NCBI GenBank assembly: GCA_015039465.1
Contig: MU130381.1
Location: 50,080 to 114,079 of the forward strand
Length of the DNA stretch: 64,000 nt
Source of the DNA: Phlegmacium glaucopus
Taxonomy: Eukaryota; Basidiomycota; Agaricomycetes; Agaricales; Cortinariaceae
Reading direction: 5' to 3'
How positions within the stretch are numbered: position 1 is the first letter of the stretch; every line of letters begins with the position of its first letter. This document shows, one piece after another, positions 9,886 to 20,775 of the stretch. The notes beneath the pieces are model-generated. The model saw only the letters and a list, made by a program, of their open reading frames with translations, was not told the DNA's origin and ran no database searches. A program made the translations under genes and the position numbers.

Positions 9886-10399
9886 TATTGATGTCAGGGT
9901 GACTCTTTTGAAGTTGACATGAGGATGGATAGGCAGACTTTATACTGCCTAAAACCGAAAAGTCCGGTTCGTTGCATCCCTGCAGGGCATTCTGACAAGA
10001 TAATCATTTATTTGAATTGAACCCTATTGAACCCTGTACAACTGATTCTAATCATATGTGAGCACTCTCGGTCGGTAAATGGTAAATACCTACTACGGGT
10101 TTGACCCCGCGGTCACGAGTCCTGGTATTTGCTATTTTTCTACTGATTGGTTGCAAGGTTGGTGGGATAATTCTATTTGGAAACCCGGTTAACTCGAGAA
10201 TACTGTAACCGGAAGCAGATAGGATGACACTTTGCTAGAATCTCAATACAGCTTTGCACTAGAAGAGATATAGTACAACGGTCGACTTTGTCTTAACCAT
10301 GCCTGTGATAACCCATAAATGTTGCGTATAACCCATACTTTCACCGAGTCCGTTCTCTGCCAAATGGACCACACTCTCCAACCCATACCTTTTCAGCGG
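9886..10399. promoter_or_regulatory. Upstream region of the secreted-protein gene, TATA box
   Basis: On the minus strand TATAAA lies at 9939-9944, about 55 bases upstream of the ATG at 9885, a plausible TATA box. No gene is seen in the rest of this stretch up to the MITE. Confidence 0.5.
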
Positions 10400-10407
10400 A
10401 CTATAAC

Positions 10408-11259
10408 AGGACCCTGGGCAATAGGCCAAGAGGCAGGGTCCCAATCCGGACAGGATTTGAGCTTTTTTGACGGACAGCTAGGGTCAATCCGGACAAGATT
10501 TGCCGAATTTTTTTTGGCAGCCAGTGCCAGAATCCAGACAAGTTTGGAGAAATTGTTATAGGCTAGTTGCCTATCCGGACAAATTTTAGGGTACTAATAT
10601 GCTATGATATGGTGTAGCCTGTTGAGCGTATGAATGACTCAATATTTGATAAGCTGCCGGTTCGATTCCCCCTCTGATTATTTTTTCTTTGCTGTATAAC
10701 TTACTAATAATAATGATAATTTTTGTAAAACAAACATTCACATCTCTCAGTTAGGCATTCTTGACCCAGAAACTCCTTTAGCTCCTACAATTTCTCTGTC
10801 TACTTGATTCTAAGATCTCTGAGCCCCAAGCTCAAGGACTGTCTATTGAACTTTCACAGAGGGACCTGTTACATTTCCGTGATTTCCAGAAGGGTGAAAC
10901 ACAGCTCAAGGCTGCTATCAAGTTGTTTCGAAAGCGGGGCGGAAATCTTGAAGGGGACGATTAAGAAAATAGTTTTATTTACTTGTAGATAATAGGATAT
11001 GCTTATTACAAGCCAGAATTGTGCTTTTAGAGGTGGGCAAGAGCAGTACAGACCTTTTTTGAGCCCTAGGAGGCCTGATCTACGAATCCGGACAAAATTT
11101 GGGCCGAAAAATAGCTAGGTCAACAATCCAGACATATTTTTGGAAAATTTTGGGATCCTAGGTGCAATCCGGACAAGAATCGCGCTGAATGACGACGCCC
11201 TGTCCGGACAAAAAGTTGAAATCTGGGACCCTGCCTCTTGGCCTATTGCCCAGGGTCCT
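10408..11259. mobile_element. hAT-type MITE, 852 bp, with intact target duplication
   Basis: The ends are inverted repeats of about 35 bases starting AGGACCCTGGGCAATAGG (10408 onward, and its reverse complement ending at 11259). An exact 8-bp direct duplication, ACTATAAC, flanks it at 10400-10407 and 11260-11267. There is no transposase. The subterminal regions carry about eight copies of a motif close to ATCCGGACA, in the manner of hAT transposase-binding repeats. The insertion looks recent because the duplication is perfect. Confidence 0.88.
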
Positions 11260-11390
11260 ACTATAACCCTGAAGGCGATGCCTCATACAAGGAACGGTCA
11301 TCGATGCCATCAATTTTGGCTGGAAGCGATGATCTATATATATATTCGGATTAGCACCCGAGTTCCATTTAGCACCCGAGTTCCATTCAG

Positions 11391-11744
11391 CTCAAAGAAA
11401 CAGTTAAAGAAAGAACGGAAGAGCAATCTGCCTGCTCGCACGGCTACAAAAAATGACAGAAGATCTGCTCGCCGGAAGATGATCGATACATATCGGTGGA
11501 ACCTGGCTTGATCAAGAAGCCGATGGGAAAAGCGCCCATGTTGACAATGCTTCAGAAGTTAGGAAGGGCTGAGCAGACTCAAGAAAACAGTTAAAAAAAG
11601 AACGGAAGAGGAATCCGCCTGCTCGTACGACTACAAAAAAAGGCAGAAGATCTGCTCGGAAGATGACCGATATCGGTGAAACTTTGAAGTCTGGCGTGAT
11701 CAGGAAGCCGATGAGGAAAGCGCCCTGTTGAACAATGCTTCAGA
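11391..11744 (+). repeat. Tandem duplication, period about 188
   Basis: 11391 to about 11563 and 11579-11744 are two diverged copies of the same sequence (both contain CAGTTAAA, GAACGGAAGAG, AGAAGATCTGCTCG, AAGCCGATG). A shorter duplication (TAGCACCCGAGTTCCATT) lies just before at about 11352-11387. No protein function is evident, and the rest of 11,268-11,836 holds nothing recognisable. Confidence 0.75.
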
Positions 11745-11836
11745 ACGGCCTCAGACTCTTTATGAGCACGCGCACTCCCAAAAGCAGGTATTAGTATTCC
11801 TGTAAATAACTATGTAAGTGTAAGTGACGACATTAT

Positions 11837-12223
11837 TCAAGCATGCTGTCCCTCGCGACTAGTAGTAGTAGTAGTAACACCACCCCGCGCCTGTAAATAA
11901 GCAAGTGACCTCCACCTCAACCGTCGAAAATTTTGTACAATAAATTTAAGATTCCTAAACGTGATCGAAACCTTCCAATACGCACTCCAAAAAACAACCA
12001 AAGTCCCAACAACAGCGACGAACATTAAAACCAAAGGAAAAGCCAAGGAAGTGCCAAAGATGTAAAAGGACAGTATCACGATTGACACGATGAACAGCAA
12101 GGTCGCAGCAAACTGTAATTGCTCACACACTGAGAGGTAGTACCGAAAGTACTCTGGGGTGTAATCCTTGTTCCCGACTATTAGAAACCAATCTTTGCGA
12201 GTTTCAAGAGAACAAGATGCCCG
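11837..12223 (-). CDS. Membrane-protein gene copy 2, C-terminal exon
   Basis: An open exon on the minus strand begins after the acceptor TACTGTTAG at 12224-12226 and ends with a stop at 11837. It reads KDWFLIVGNKDYTPEYFRYY, then SVCEQLQFAA, then two long hydrophobic segments, a basic stretch (FRRLRWR) and a Ser/Thr tail. When inverted block 2 is flipped in place, this exon lies downstream of exons 1-5 of copy 2 (14,801-15,870), after a transposon-derived tract. The protein would have about four membrane segments. I do not recognise the family. Confidence 0.6.
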   Translation of the reverse strand, partial: RASCSLETRKDWFLIVGNKDYTPEYFRYYLSVCEQLQFAATLLFIVSIVILSFYIFGTSLAFPLVLMFVAVVGTLVVFWSAYWKVSITFRNLKFIVQNFRRLRWRSLAYLQARGGVTTTTTSREGQHA

Positions 12224-12358
12224 CTAACAGTATTGGAAGAAGACGGCTGACAGTCTACCGCCAGTACGCTTGGTACATCTAGGTATCTGGCAGTTGCATT
12301 TTTAGTTTAGTCCAAGCTTGTCTCTCGCCATCGTCTCTTTATGATAACCTCGCTCTTC

Positions 12359-14470
12359 TACCCGCTGTGATGAGTGGGAGGCCACAGCCGACAGAATCTC
12401 CTAGCAGTCGGACGGAGAACCCCGCTACCTTTCCGATTTCTTAGCGTTGTCTGTTCAGTACGGCAAGGTCGCCCACGCCAACTAGGGCTACGGCTTCCCC
12501 TATAGCTATACTCACTCTTACCCCTACCTTGACTCGGTTTCCAATAACTTTCGGTCGTTGTTGGATGACAGCGAGGGTAGCGATGGGGCGGCGGAGGTTG
12601 TAGAGGTTATAGTTACCGGTCGCCGAAAAGTTCTAAAGTACAATGCTAACTAGGATTCTTACGAAGTAGGAGTGGCCGCCGAAACCTAGGATGCTGAAGA
12701 TGTCGGTTTGAACATTGAGAACTACTAGGAGACCGCAAATCCCGAATGGCCGGCTTCTGTTGTGGAAGCCGTTAACCATCCTAAAACCGAGCCTTAGGCC
12801 GTAACAGCCAACTACGAAAATGTCTCCACAACGTCCGACTTTCACGTTCACACTCAAAAAAAAAAAAACCAACAAAAGGGAAGGAGGAGCTCGAGGAAAA
12901 AATATTACAAAGAGTTTACAGAAGACTGTTAAGAAGAAGATCTGACCGTCGCACTACCGGGAGGGCTAGGTCGTTTTCTGCTTGCGCTGAAGAAGATGAT
13001 GCTTTGGATAGTATTGCGGTTGGTAGGGTTGCAGACGCGGGAAGCACATATTTCGGGGACTCTTCTTCTAACATAGTTGCTCCTCGGTACCTCCTTTTTA
13101 ACGTTTCCCGTTTGCGTTTCGACGACGACGATGGAGAGGTCTTTTTGTCGGTTCGTGTTCATGGTAGTGTAGTTGATGCGGTCAGGGGCGTAGACGACCA
13201 AGTGGACGACAACGAGATGGATCAAGTATACCTCGAATACCTATAGGAGTCATAGGAATAGGCATGGGAATAATATAAGGAAGAGGTATGCCGTACGGCG
13301 GAAAAGGAATAGGAGTTGGGGGCCGTGGCGGATATAGTCGAGGTTTTGTTTTCGATAGCGGGTTTCGAAGGAGTAGCAGTTGCTGTCAAAGAAGAAGTAG
13401 CGACTCAGTACATGGAGGTAGTTGCGGCTATGGCCCAATAGGAGGTATAGGTATGGGAATGGGAGGAGTTGGAATGCCTATAGGTGGTGGTGGTGGTGGT
13501 GGAGGTCCTCCTATAGGTATGTACGGTGGTGCTATATAAGGACCAGTTGTCGGTAAATCGCCTAATGGTGGACCTGGTAGTCCATCATTGGGCATAGGCA
13601 TAGGAATAATAGGAGGACAAAAATTATGAGGAGGAGGACAAGGAGGTGGGTGCGGATGATGTTGGCATAGATGATGGTGATGATGCGGCCGCGGAGGTAG
13701 TAGTAGATGAAGAAGACGTGGGAAAGGTTTTTGACGACGACGACGAGCACTCTCCGTTTTTGTTCAAGTTCTATGGTTCAAATTAATAATAGTTATACCT
13801 CCTCCTCCTTCAAGACATAGCGGATGCTGCGGATTGCTACATACATGATGGTAAAAGGTTGGGTAAGGTGTCTCGAGTAACCAAAAAAAAAGTTATCTTC
13901 TCCTCTTTTGCTTCCTTTAACCTGGGACTCATAGAACTCTACAAATTCCGCGTCTGCCTTCAATAAAGCTACAGAAACCTAGTTCGATCTTCACTATAAA
14001 GTTCAAGACATGGGTGCGATGTTGGTGGCGGCGGCGGCGGCAACCAGCGAAGATGATCGTCACGATTGCATCGCGGCGGCGGCGGTGGTGGATATCAAAG
14101 ACAAGATGGCCTTTATTGGCATAACCTTCAGCTGTGACGACTTCGTGAAAGTTTAGGTCAATATAGATGATGACATGCAACTACTTAAAAAATAAGGTAG
14201 ACGACATAAAATTGTAGGAAAGTGCTAAGTGTCGCAGGAACGCGCTTATTCTGCACGGTAGCTAGTTAAGGACAACTATGATGCCGCTTATGGTACACGC
14301 TATTTACATCTGACGCCAAATTCTTCGTAGTTCAGTTCCACTTCTTTGCTAAATTTGAACTTGGTGCGTTCAAAGAAGAGCAGTGACCATTTTGATGCTG
14401 CTCATGCTCACTCTTCGTCCCGAGACGCCGCCATCTACTACCACCACTCTATCACCACCTCGCATCAACT
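12359..14470. CDS. Pro/Tyr-rich zinc-finger protein, readable only in parallel complement
   Basis: In the left-to-right complement there is an ATG at 12359 and four exons, 12359-12850, 12943-13839, 13898-14173 and 14234-14470, all in phase 0, separated by introns GTGAGT...CTAG, GTATGT...ATAG and GTACGT...ACAG, giving 633 residues. The N-terminal part is acidic and Ser/Pro-rich. The middle has long Pro/Tyr/Gly tracts (GYPPYPYPYPPQPYGYPP and a run of eight prolines). A basic patch KRRKRRK follows the second intron. The C-terminal exon has a zinc-binding pattern C-x4-C-x13-C-x2-C (residues about 558-580) followed by RLRFKKHQ. It is probably a nuclear DNA- or RNA-binding regulator; the family is not recognised. 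In the ordinary reading of either strand no gene exists here. Confidence 0.85.
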
Positions 14471-14800
14471 ACTTACTATTGTCTAAACGTACTAATAAAA
14501 AAATTAAACAATCATAGAATAAAAGAACTTGGGGGGAACGTGTTTTACTCGATTGGGAACCCCACAACAACAAACAAAGAATCTACCAAAAAAAAAAGGG
14601 GGGACCAAAACACAAGTGAACATGATCATTTTACAAGCCTAAAGGTTGTTTAGTTCAGTTCAACTACTTTTTCAGCACAGGGATTGCAAAAGTATTTTTA
14701 TAGTGTTGGTACGACAAATGAACTCCGTTTGGACTGGTCGGTCAGAATACCTAATCTGGAGGGGGGGTTGGGGGGTTAGGTAGAGAGCAGCAACGAGTGT

Positions 14801-15870
14801 TACTGTAGGGGTTGACTTCTGAACCTCAGGCGACGGCTCAAACCGCCCCAGTCCGTCTTACAATCCTCGTGGCAATATAGTTGTCTACGAGTTGGTCCAT
14901 GAAACAAGAACTTGCGGTAAACTGGTACGCGTCTAACACTTTGCGCATAAAGAAACGACTGTCGCTGGTTGTAGAACCTATGAGTTCGATGTAAAGTTCT
15001 ATAGGTTATACTCGATGTTCTTAAATAAAACTTCGTAAACAGTTCTTGACATCGAGAAGTTGCTTGATATAGCTCGGTAGTGGTGGTCGTAGTCAGAGTA
15101 AACCTAAACGGCCCCAACTTCCACCGACGATCATGATCACCACCACCACTTCAAGTACCCTGTCCACACATTTGTTGTATAATAATACAATTGATATCAC
15201 TTTTTCTTTTTCTTGCTAAACATGTCAATGTGGCTTATGGATGGGTAGAAAAGTAGGTAGTCTACCACTAGGATTGTAATATCAGCTACGCCAAAGGTTG
15301 GTTCGATAGACGTTAGTTCCACATTACGGTAGTGCCGCACGAAGTCGATTGGGACAGTTCCGGGGTGGAGAACTCTTGGTAGATGTTTCAGACTCGCCAA
15401 AAAACTTACATGTACATCTCTTAGACGTATGAGATGTCTTAAGAGAAGCAAGATGATGGCCACTATTTTTCGGACAATGCTGACCATTCCCTCCGATGAT
15501 TGCCGACGAAGATAAATATGCTTGTGGATAAAGGTAATAATCACTATGTCTTCGGCGGCCGTCGTAGGAGTCTACCGTTGCTCTTTAAGATGCTACGAGA
15601 GTGAGTTGTCAAGTTGTACGAACATCAGTAGCATGCACAATTTAAAAGATATTGGTGTCTCCGTCGCAAAACAACTCGTTAACTAGTACCAACGTAATAT
15701 GTATGTCAGGTGAAAGTGCCGACCAGATTAGCACCCGAAAGATCGAGAACAACTGCGTGAGTAGGATGGGTTGGTAGCTTGTCGTAAATTGCAACCGTAC
15801 GAAAAGAGAAAAAGCGAAATAGAGAAGTAAAGCCATTGTAGTAGCAACGACCCGCTCCGTGTCGGTAGTC
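14801..15870. CDS. Membrane-protein gene copy 2, exons 1-5 (parallel complement)
   Basis: In the left-to-right complement: ATG at 14801; exon 1 14801-14897; intron GTACTT to ACAG; exon 2 14964-15164 (ILDTQATFQDIQYELQEF); an exon 2/3 junction I cannot phase; exon 3 from about 15,202 to 15484; intron GTAAGG with branch-like CTAAC; exon 4 15543-15631; intron GTACGT to ACAG; exon 5 from 15708, with two membrane segments. Exon 5 then runs into a 25-base homopolymer and transposon sequence, so the gene is interrupted there. The C-terminal exon lies at 11,837-12,223. The neighbour upstream is the zinc-finger gene. Function unknown. Confidence 0.7.
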
Positions 15871-15880
15871 GTGGGTTGTG

Positions 15881-15905
15881 AAAAAAAAAAAAAAAAAAAA
15901 AAAAA
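15881..15905. repeat. 25-base homopolymer at a gene/transposon junction
   Basis: Twenty-five A in the text separate exon 5 of membrane-gene copy 2 from a fragment homologous to 7421-7845. It could be a poly(A) tail of a retroposed fragment or a simple repeat. Confidence 0.8.
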
Positions 15906-16300
15906 CGTAAAACTCCTAGATATAACTGTCTCTCCCGTGATTAATTCTAAAACCTGAACATCTAGTTAACCTCAAATCTAAGATTCACTTTAGGAGGACG
16001 TTTAGTACGAGTACCTACAACACCAACTTCCCTATTACAGGTTAGAGAAACTTCGGAGTATAAACCGTCCTTTAACTCTAAACAAAGTGTAAAAACCCAA
16101 TTTATATTACAAAAAGGACATTCCTTATAAAATCCGTACATATTAATGAAGAATAAGAATTTATATCGTGTTAAAAAAACCATAGAGTCTCCACACCTCT
16201 CGTGTTTACGTTACAGAGTTCTTTAACCGACAGTGTATGTGACTCCTAACACGTTGGGGTAATCATCATTAGTACATAGTCCACTACACTGAGTCTCAGA
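15906..16300. mobile_element. Mirror-image copy of the 7421-7845 transposon fragment
   Basis: Read backwards without complementing, this stretch aligns along its length with 7421-7845. Shared runs include GGGGTTGCACAATCC and CTCCACACCTCTGAGATAC. It belongs to inverted block 2. Confidence 0.85.
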
Positions 16301-16920
16301 CAAGTATGAATCCAATAACCGAAAAAGGACAAACGAATAAACACTGATTGATAGTACTACCCTCGGTCCTTCGTTTGTTACTAGTTATTGAGTAAAGGTC
16401 GTTACACAACAACAGTATATAAACAAAACTTTTCCAAAAACTCTATTAAATATTACAAGTGAATAATTAAATGATGGGTAATGAACACGAATAGGTAAAT
16501 GGGTTTTTGTAGGGATACTTTGGAGTATTTTAACTTCTGGTCAGTGACAACAAACAAAACCTTCGATTTACTGTCCAAAGACTCAAGTTTCCACAAAGAA
16601 GGAACCCAGGATACCTCCGCGAGACCGATGTTATTACATTTCTCCAACTATGTGTATTCTTATAAAAGAGTTATTTTTATATATATTTTTTTAATATTAT
16701 CATTATTATTATGTTCCAAGACGTTTTAGTTATAAATAGAAAGATTTAATAACTAGTTAAAGTAACAACCACGAACCTTAAAATAAAAACTGACTGCACT
16801 TTAACATGGTTAGGGGCCAGTAATTAAAATTTTGAACTTGTAGAATTGAAGCAATATACAAATAGATGATTTTATCTCTGCAAATATAATCCTAAATTGT
16901 AGAAAACTAAACCGCTTATG

Positions 16921-17130
16921 TGAACAGATATGTATACGCCCTAATTTGAGCTAGATAATTGTGATAGATATCACTGAACTCAGTCACGGTATAATGGACT
17001 ATATTTAGATTGTTACTGTACCTAGATAATTGTGATAGATATCACTGAACTAGGTAACAGTAAGTTAGGGTGCAGTAAAGAAGTATATCGTAATTACTCA
17101 CCTCAGTCACGGTATAATGGACTGAGGTAG
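16921..17130. repeat. LTR-like repeat of a second family (solo or fragment)
   Basis: It has the same modular layout as the copia LTR, with different loop sequences: a composite at about 16,951-17,001, H1 at 17,021-17,054 (CCTAGA...CTAGG) and H2 at 17,101-17,127 (CCTCAG...CTGAGG). No adjacent polyprotein is found. The exact ends are unclear. Confidence 0.55.
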
Positions 17131-18833
17131 AGTAGTAGGTTAATCTGGTATATATACAAGTGGAGACAATGGTCATGGCTGGTGGCCTCTGTTACTACCT
17201 CATTTGGTCTTTGGTGGCCTTTGCTCTAAATCGCAACATAAATCCCATCTGTTGTGAAGATAATAGCCCAAGAAGGCACAGGTGGAAGCAGGAGATGCAC
17301 TGGTGATTGTCATGGGTAAACTATAAAAATTTCCAGGTTTGGACCCATGGACATGTACATCTAAACATTCTCTACATTTTGCAATTTTATTTGTCCGAAG
17401 TGATGAAGAAATGAATAATCTATTGGCCCACCATGGTAGTACAATAATTGATGTGGAGGGAATTGAGTTGCCTAATTTGGACATATTCTAAATGTGACAA
17501 AACAGAGCAACCATGAAGGAGGTGTAGCCAGGCCATTTCTCAACAGATTTTGAGAAAAAAATTGCAAAAAAAGAGCAAAAAAAGAGCTACATGGTTCAAA
17601 GCAGAATTTTTTTGAAAATACACAAATTCCTTGTGATAAATCCTAGAAGGATCTGAATATCCATACCCTTACCTTGTTCCTCATATCCTCCACTTAGGCA
17701 TCTTTGGTGCTTATAAGCTCATCCTTGATAAGGTTAGTGGGATTGGAAGACATATTACTGAGATGATAAGCAGGATTGGGAGGATATAGATGATTGACAT
17801 CAGAATGTATAAGATCTTTGTCATAATATTGCAATTTTCCTAGAATATTTTATTTATTTAGGGGTAATATTCAAATTTAATGTATTATATACTGTAATAT
17901 GTATACTTCACAAAAAAAAATGGAGGGAAACAGTCAAGAACTCAAGGAACTGCAACTGTATTAGTAAATGTGACGCCAGTGGCTGTGTCACACAGTGTGA
18001 CTGGGTCAGGCTGTTACCCAGCCTCCACTACTACTAAGACTAGTAAAGTATGTAAACAGTAGGAGCAAATATACCTCTCCATTCTCATTTTTTAATCCTT
18101 TATTAATTTATCTTTTGTTTTTCACTTCTTTACTCTCTCTATCTGACAACAACAAAACCGCTAATTGCTTGTAAAAAGCAAAATATATTGCATTTTGTAA
18201 AATAATTATTAATAATAAATTATTTTATAGATAAATATTATTTTAATTAAAAAATCTAAGAAGAATGCGACGATGTGCCTGGGAAAGTGATGGGGTATCA
18301 ATGATCTCTATAAACAATGCGACAAACGCCTGCGAAGTTCGGGGGTATCAATGATGATCAGTTTTATGTCTAAGCATTTATAAGTGTTATATAAGCATTT
18401 GTAAGCATTGGTAATATTTTATAATTGGTCAGCTGCTCCCACACCGTCGTCCCATTATACTGTTAGCCCAGTGTCACGCATGTCACAAATCGTGACATCC
18501 CAGTAACTTCCATCTAAATTTCGCTTTTTTGGGTTCTTTTGTAGGGTGCTAATGTTGTATTAACTTTGCTTTTTTGAACACTCCCATCTGCTAATATTAG
18601 CTGTGATGTATATTGTCTTTTCTGTGTGTTAATTGAACAGCTATAACCTGTCTTTTGGGATCTGCTGCAATTCTTTTTTTCAATCCTCCTCTTTAGGGTG
18701 TATTTTTTAATTTTAATTTTTGTTTGGTATTTGTGTGGGGTGTTCCTTGGTATAGCTATTTATTATCTACACAGTTGATAGGAACATGGGATGAGAAGAT
18801 ATGAAAATAATATACACACTTAATGTGAGAGAT
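17131..18833. other. AT-rich transposon-derived tract without a gene
   Basis: Low-complexity AT-rich sequence. A 94-codon frame on the minus strand (17,200-17,484) has no recognisable domain. Short stretches such as GTGTCACACAGTGTGAC near 17,984 recall the terminus-like sequences near 7500. Nothing here supports a gene. Confidence 0.5.
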
Positions 18834-19760
18834 AGGTGAGTGGGAATGTCAGATAAATTGAGAATAAAAAACAAAATTGGAACATGAATAGAGATTTTAT
18901 TTGAGTGAATGGGAGGATGGTTACAAAAAAAATATGAGTGGGAAGATAAATGAAGACAGAGAGGTGGATGGAGATGGGAGGGAATATGGTTAGATGGGTA
19001 TAGATGAGTGGGGGTGGTGGTAAGATAAAAATGAAAATTTGAGATAAATTGAATTAAGTTAGGTGTGATGGATTAAATATTTGATATGATTTACTTCAAT
19101 GTATAATGGATATATTCAATGATGGATACAGGGTATGGCCAGAGTGAGTGAAAAATAAGAACTAATTATTTCTGAAAAGGGAGGGTGGAAGTGGAAATAA
19201 AATAGGAAGAAAAAACAAAGCTTATGGAAGATGTTCTGTGTGGGTTCATGTGACAGACAAGTGAGTGGAGATAAATTGAGAATAAAACAGAACATTGGAA
19301 CATGAATTGAGTGAATGGGAGGATGGTAAAGACAACAATGTGAGTGGGAATATAAATGAAGACAGAGAGGTGGATAGAGATGGGAATATGGTTAGATGGG
19401 TATAAATGAGTGGGGCAGAAATGAGGCTTCTCTGTTTTGTTTTGTACTATGAGAATTTTGAAAATGAAAAATTGAGATAAATTAATTTGGATGTGATGGA
19501 TTAAGGATTTGATATGATTTAGGATGTGTGGAACTACTATTAATCCAGCTACAATTTTGAAATTGAGAAAATATAAATGAGGTTCAAGTTCAATGTATAA
19601 TAGATACATTCAATATGCATACAGGGTATGACCAGAGTGTATTTGAGTAAAAAGTAAGAAGTAATGATTTCTGAAAGGGTAGGGTGGAAGTAGAAATAAA
19701 ATAGGAAGAGAAAACAAAGCTGAAGGTATCTTATGGAAGATGTTCTGTGTGTATTCATGA
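18834..19760. repeat. Two diverged tandem copies of a unit of about 420-500 bp
   Basis: About 18,834-19,250 and 19,258-19,760 share the same order of landmarks: GATAAATTGAGAATAAAA, GAATGGGAGGATGG, GAAGACAGAGAGGTGGAT, GATTTGATATGATTTA, TATGGAAGATGTTCTGTGTG. They are purine-rich on this strand with no coding frame. The following AT-rich sequence up to 20,583 shows no gene. Confidence 0.75.
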
Positions 19761-20583
19761 TTTGGATATAGACCATTCAGATGAGGGGAATTTGTAGAAA
19801 ATGAAAAATATCAGTTACATGATTAATATTTATGTGGTGAGTGTAGGATGTTAATTAATTGAGTGACAGGATGTTCAATGGTAGAGAAGGATGTATGATT
19901 GGTAATTGAGGATGTACACAACAATGGAAATCCCTTGCTCTGAAACTCCTGTATGGTAATGTATGATAGGGGTTGTATCTCACAATTGTTCACCTGTCTC
20001 CAACACACCTCAGGACAGAATATGATATTAGAACATTGGTGAGAATAAATTTATGATGGGTCAAGATGCTCATGAAGATAATAATTATTGGCTATAACTG
20101 ATGACTCTCTCTTCTTCAGAGTGTGATGGGTAGATGTTCATAGTCTGAGATGCTCAGATGGGTCTACTATTACTAAGTATAATTGGAGTGTATTTGAGTA
20201 AAAGTAAGAACTAATTATTATTCAAGCAGAAATAAATTGGGAAGAGAAAATAGAAAGGTTCTTATGATTTATGATGGTTCTGGATGGTGTTCAAGTTCAG
20301 AAAATTGAAGTATTTTAAGTGTAAATTAAGTGAAAAGGAGATAAAATAAATTGATTTGAGTTATTTAGATGTTTTAGTGATATTATTTAGATAGGGTAGG
20401 ATTTATAAAAATGGCTTCTCAATTTTTTTCAAGAGTAGAAAATAAAAGAGAATGTGTTTGTGATAAAATGGACTATTTTGTGTTGTCAAAGGGCTGTGAT
20501 TTGTTGACTGAGTGTTAGGTGGATGGGCAGATATATAAATACTCTCTTCTGCTCAGATTCATTGACTCTTGGGGTATCAGGTG

Positions 20584-20775
20584 TGGTCTACTATTGGGAT
20601 ATCAGACTGGGTCTACCATTAGGATTTGAAACTGGGTCTACCATTGGGATTTGGAGTCTACCATTAGGATTTGAAGCTGGGTCTACCATTAGGATTTGAA
20701 ACTGAATTTACTATTAGGATTTGAAACTGGGTCTGATATTAGGATTTTCAACTGAGTCCACTGTTGTGATGCAGC
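20584..20775. repeat. Minisatellite, period about 25
   Basis: About seven imperfect copies of a unit close to GTCTACCATTAGGATTTGAA in tandem. Confidence 0.85.

Larger units (their letters stand above)
12300..16700. other. Polarity-inverted block 2 (complemented but not reversed)
   Basis: The block begins between about 12,225 and 12,358 and ends between about 16,300 and 16,795. Inside it, real genes appear only in the complement read left to right. Repeats appear as mirror images of normal-polarity copies: 14,930-15,085 mirrors 8681-8843, 15,120-15,630 mirrors 868-1375, and 15,906-16,300 mirrors 7421-7845. Ordinary six-frame translation of this block gives only shadows, including the glycine-rich frame at 13,288-13,539. 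Confidence 0.95.

Noticed and set aside
10608..10690. tRNA-like stretch with an exact B-box (GGTTCGATTCC) and a following T run
   Set aside because: The T-arm does not pair, the acceptor ends do not match and the A-box is poor. It lies inside a MITE. At most a decayed tRNA-derived relic.
13288..13539. Plus-strand glycine-rich open frame
   Set aside because: It is the mirror shadow of the proline-rich exon of the hidden gene (Pro CCN codons become Gly GGN codons).
12300..16700. A biological origin for the parallel-complement blocks
   Set aside because: Inversion, transposition, repair and replication all preserve antiparallel complementarity. No known process copies a strand in parallel orientation and leaves it heritable, so a data error is far more likely.
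17200..17484. 94-codon minus-strand frame as a gene
   Set aside because: No domain, no splice-consistent neighbours, and it lies in repeat-rich AT sequence.
18834..20775. CRISPR-like array
   Set aside because: Repeats are contiguous without unique spacers and the genome is eukaryotic; these are tandem satellites.
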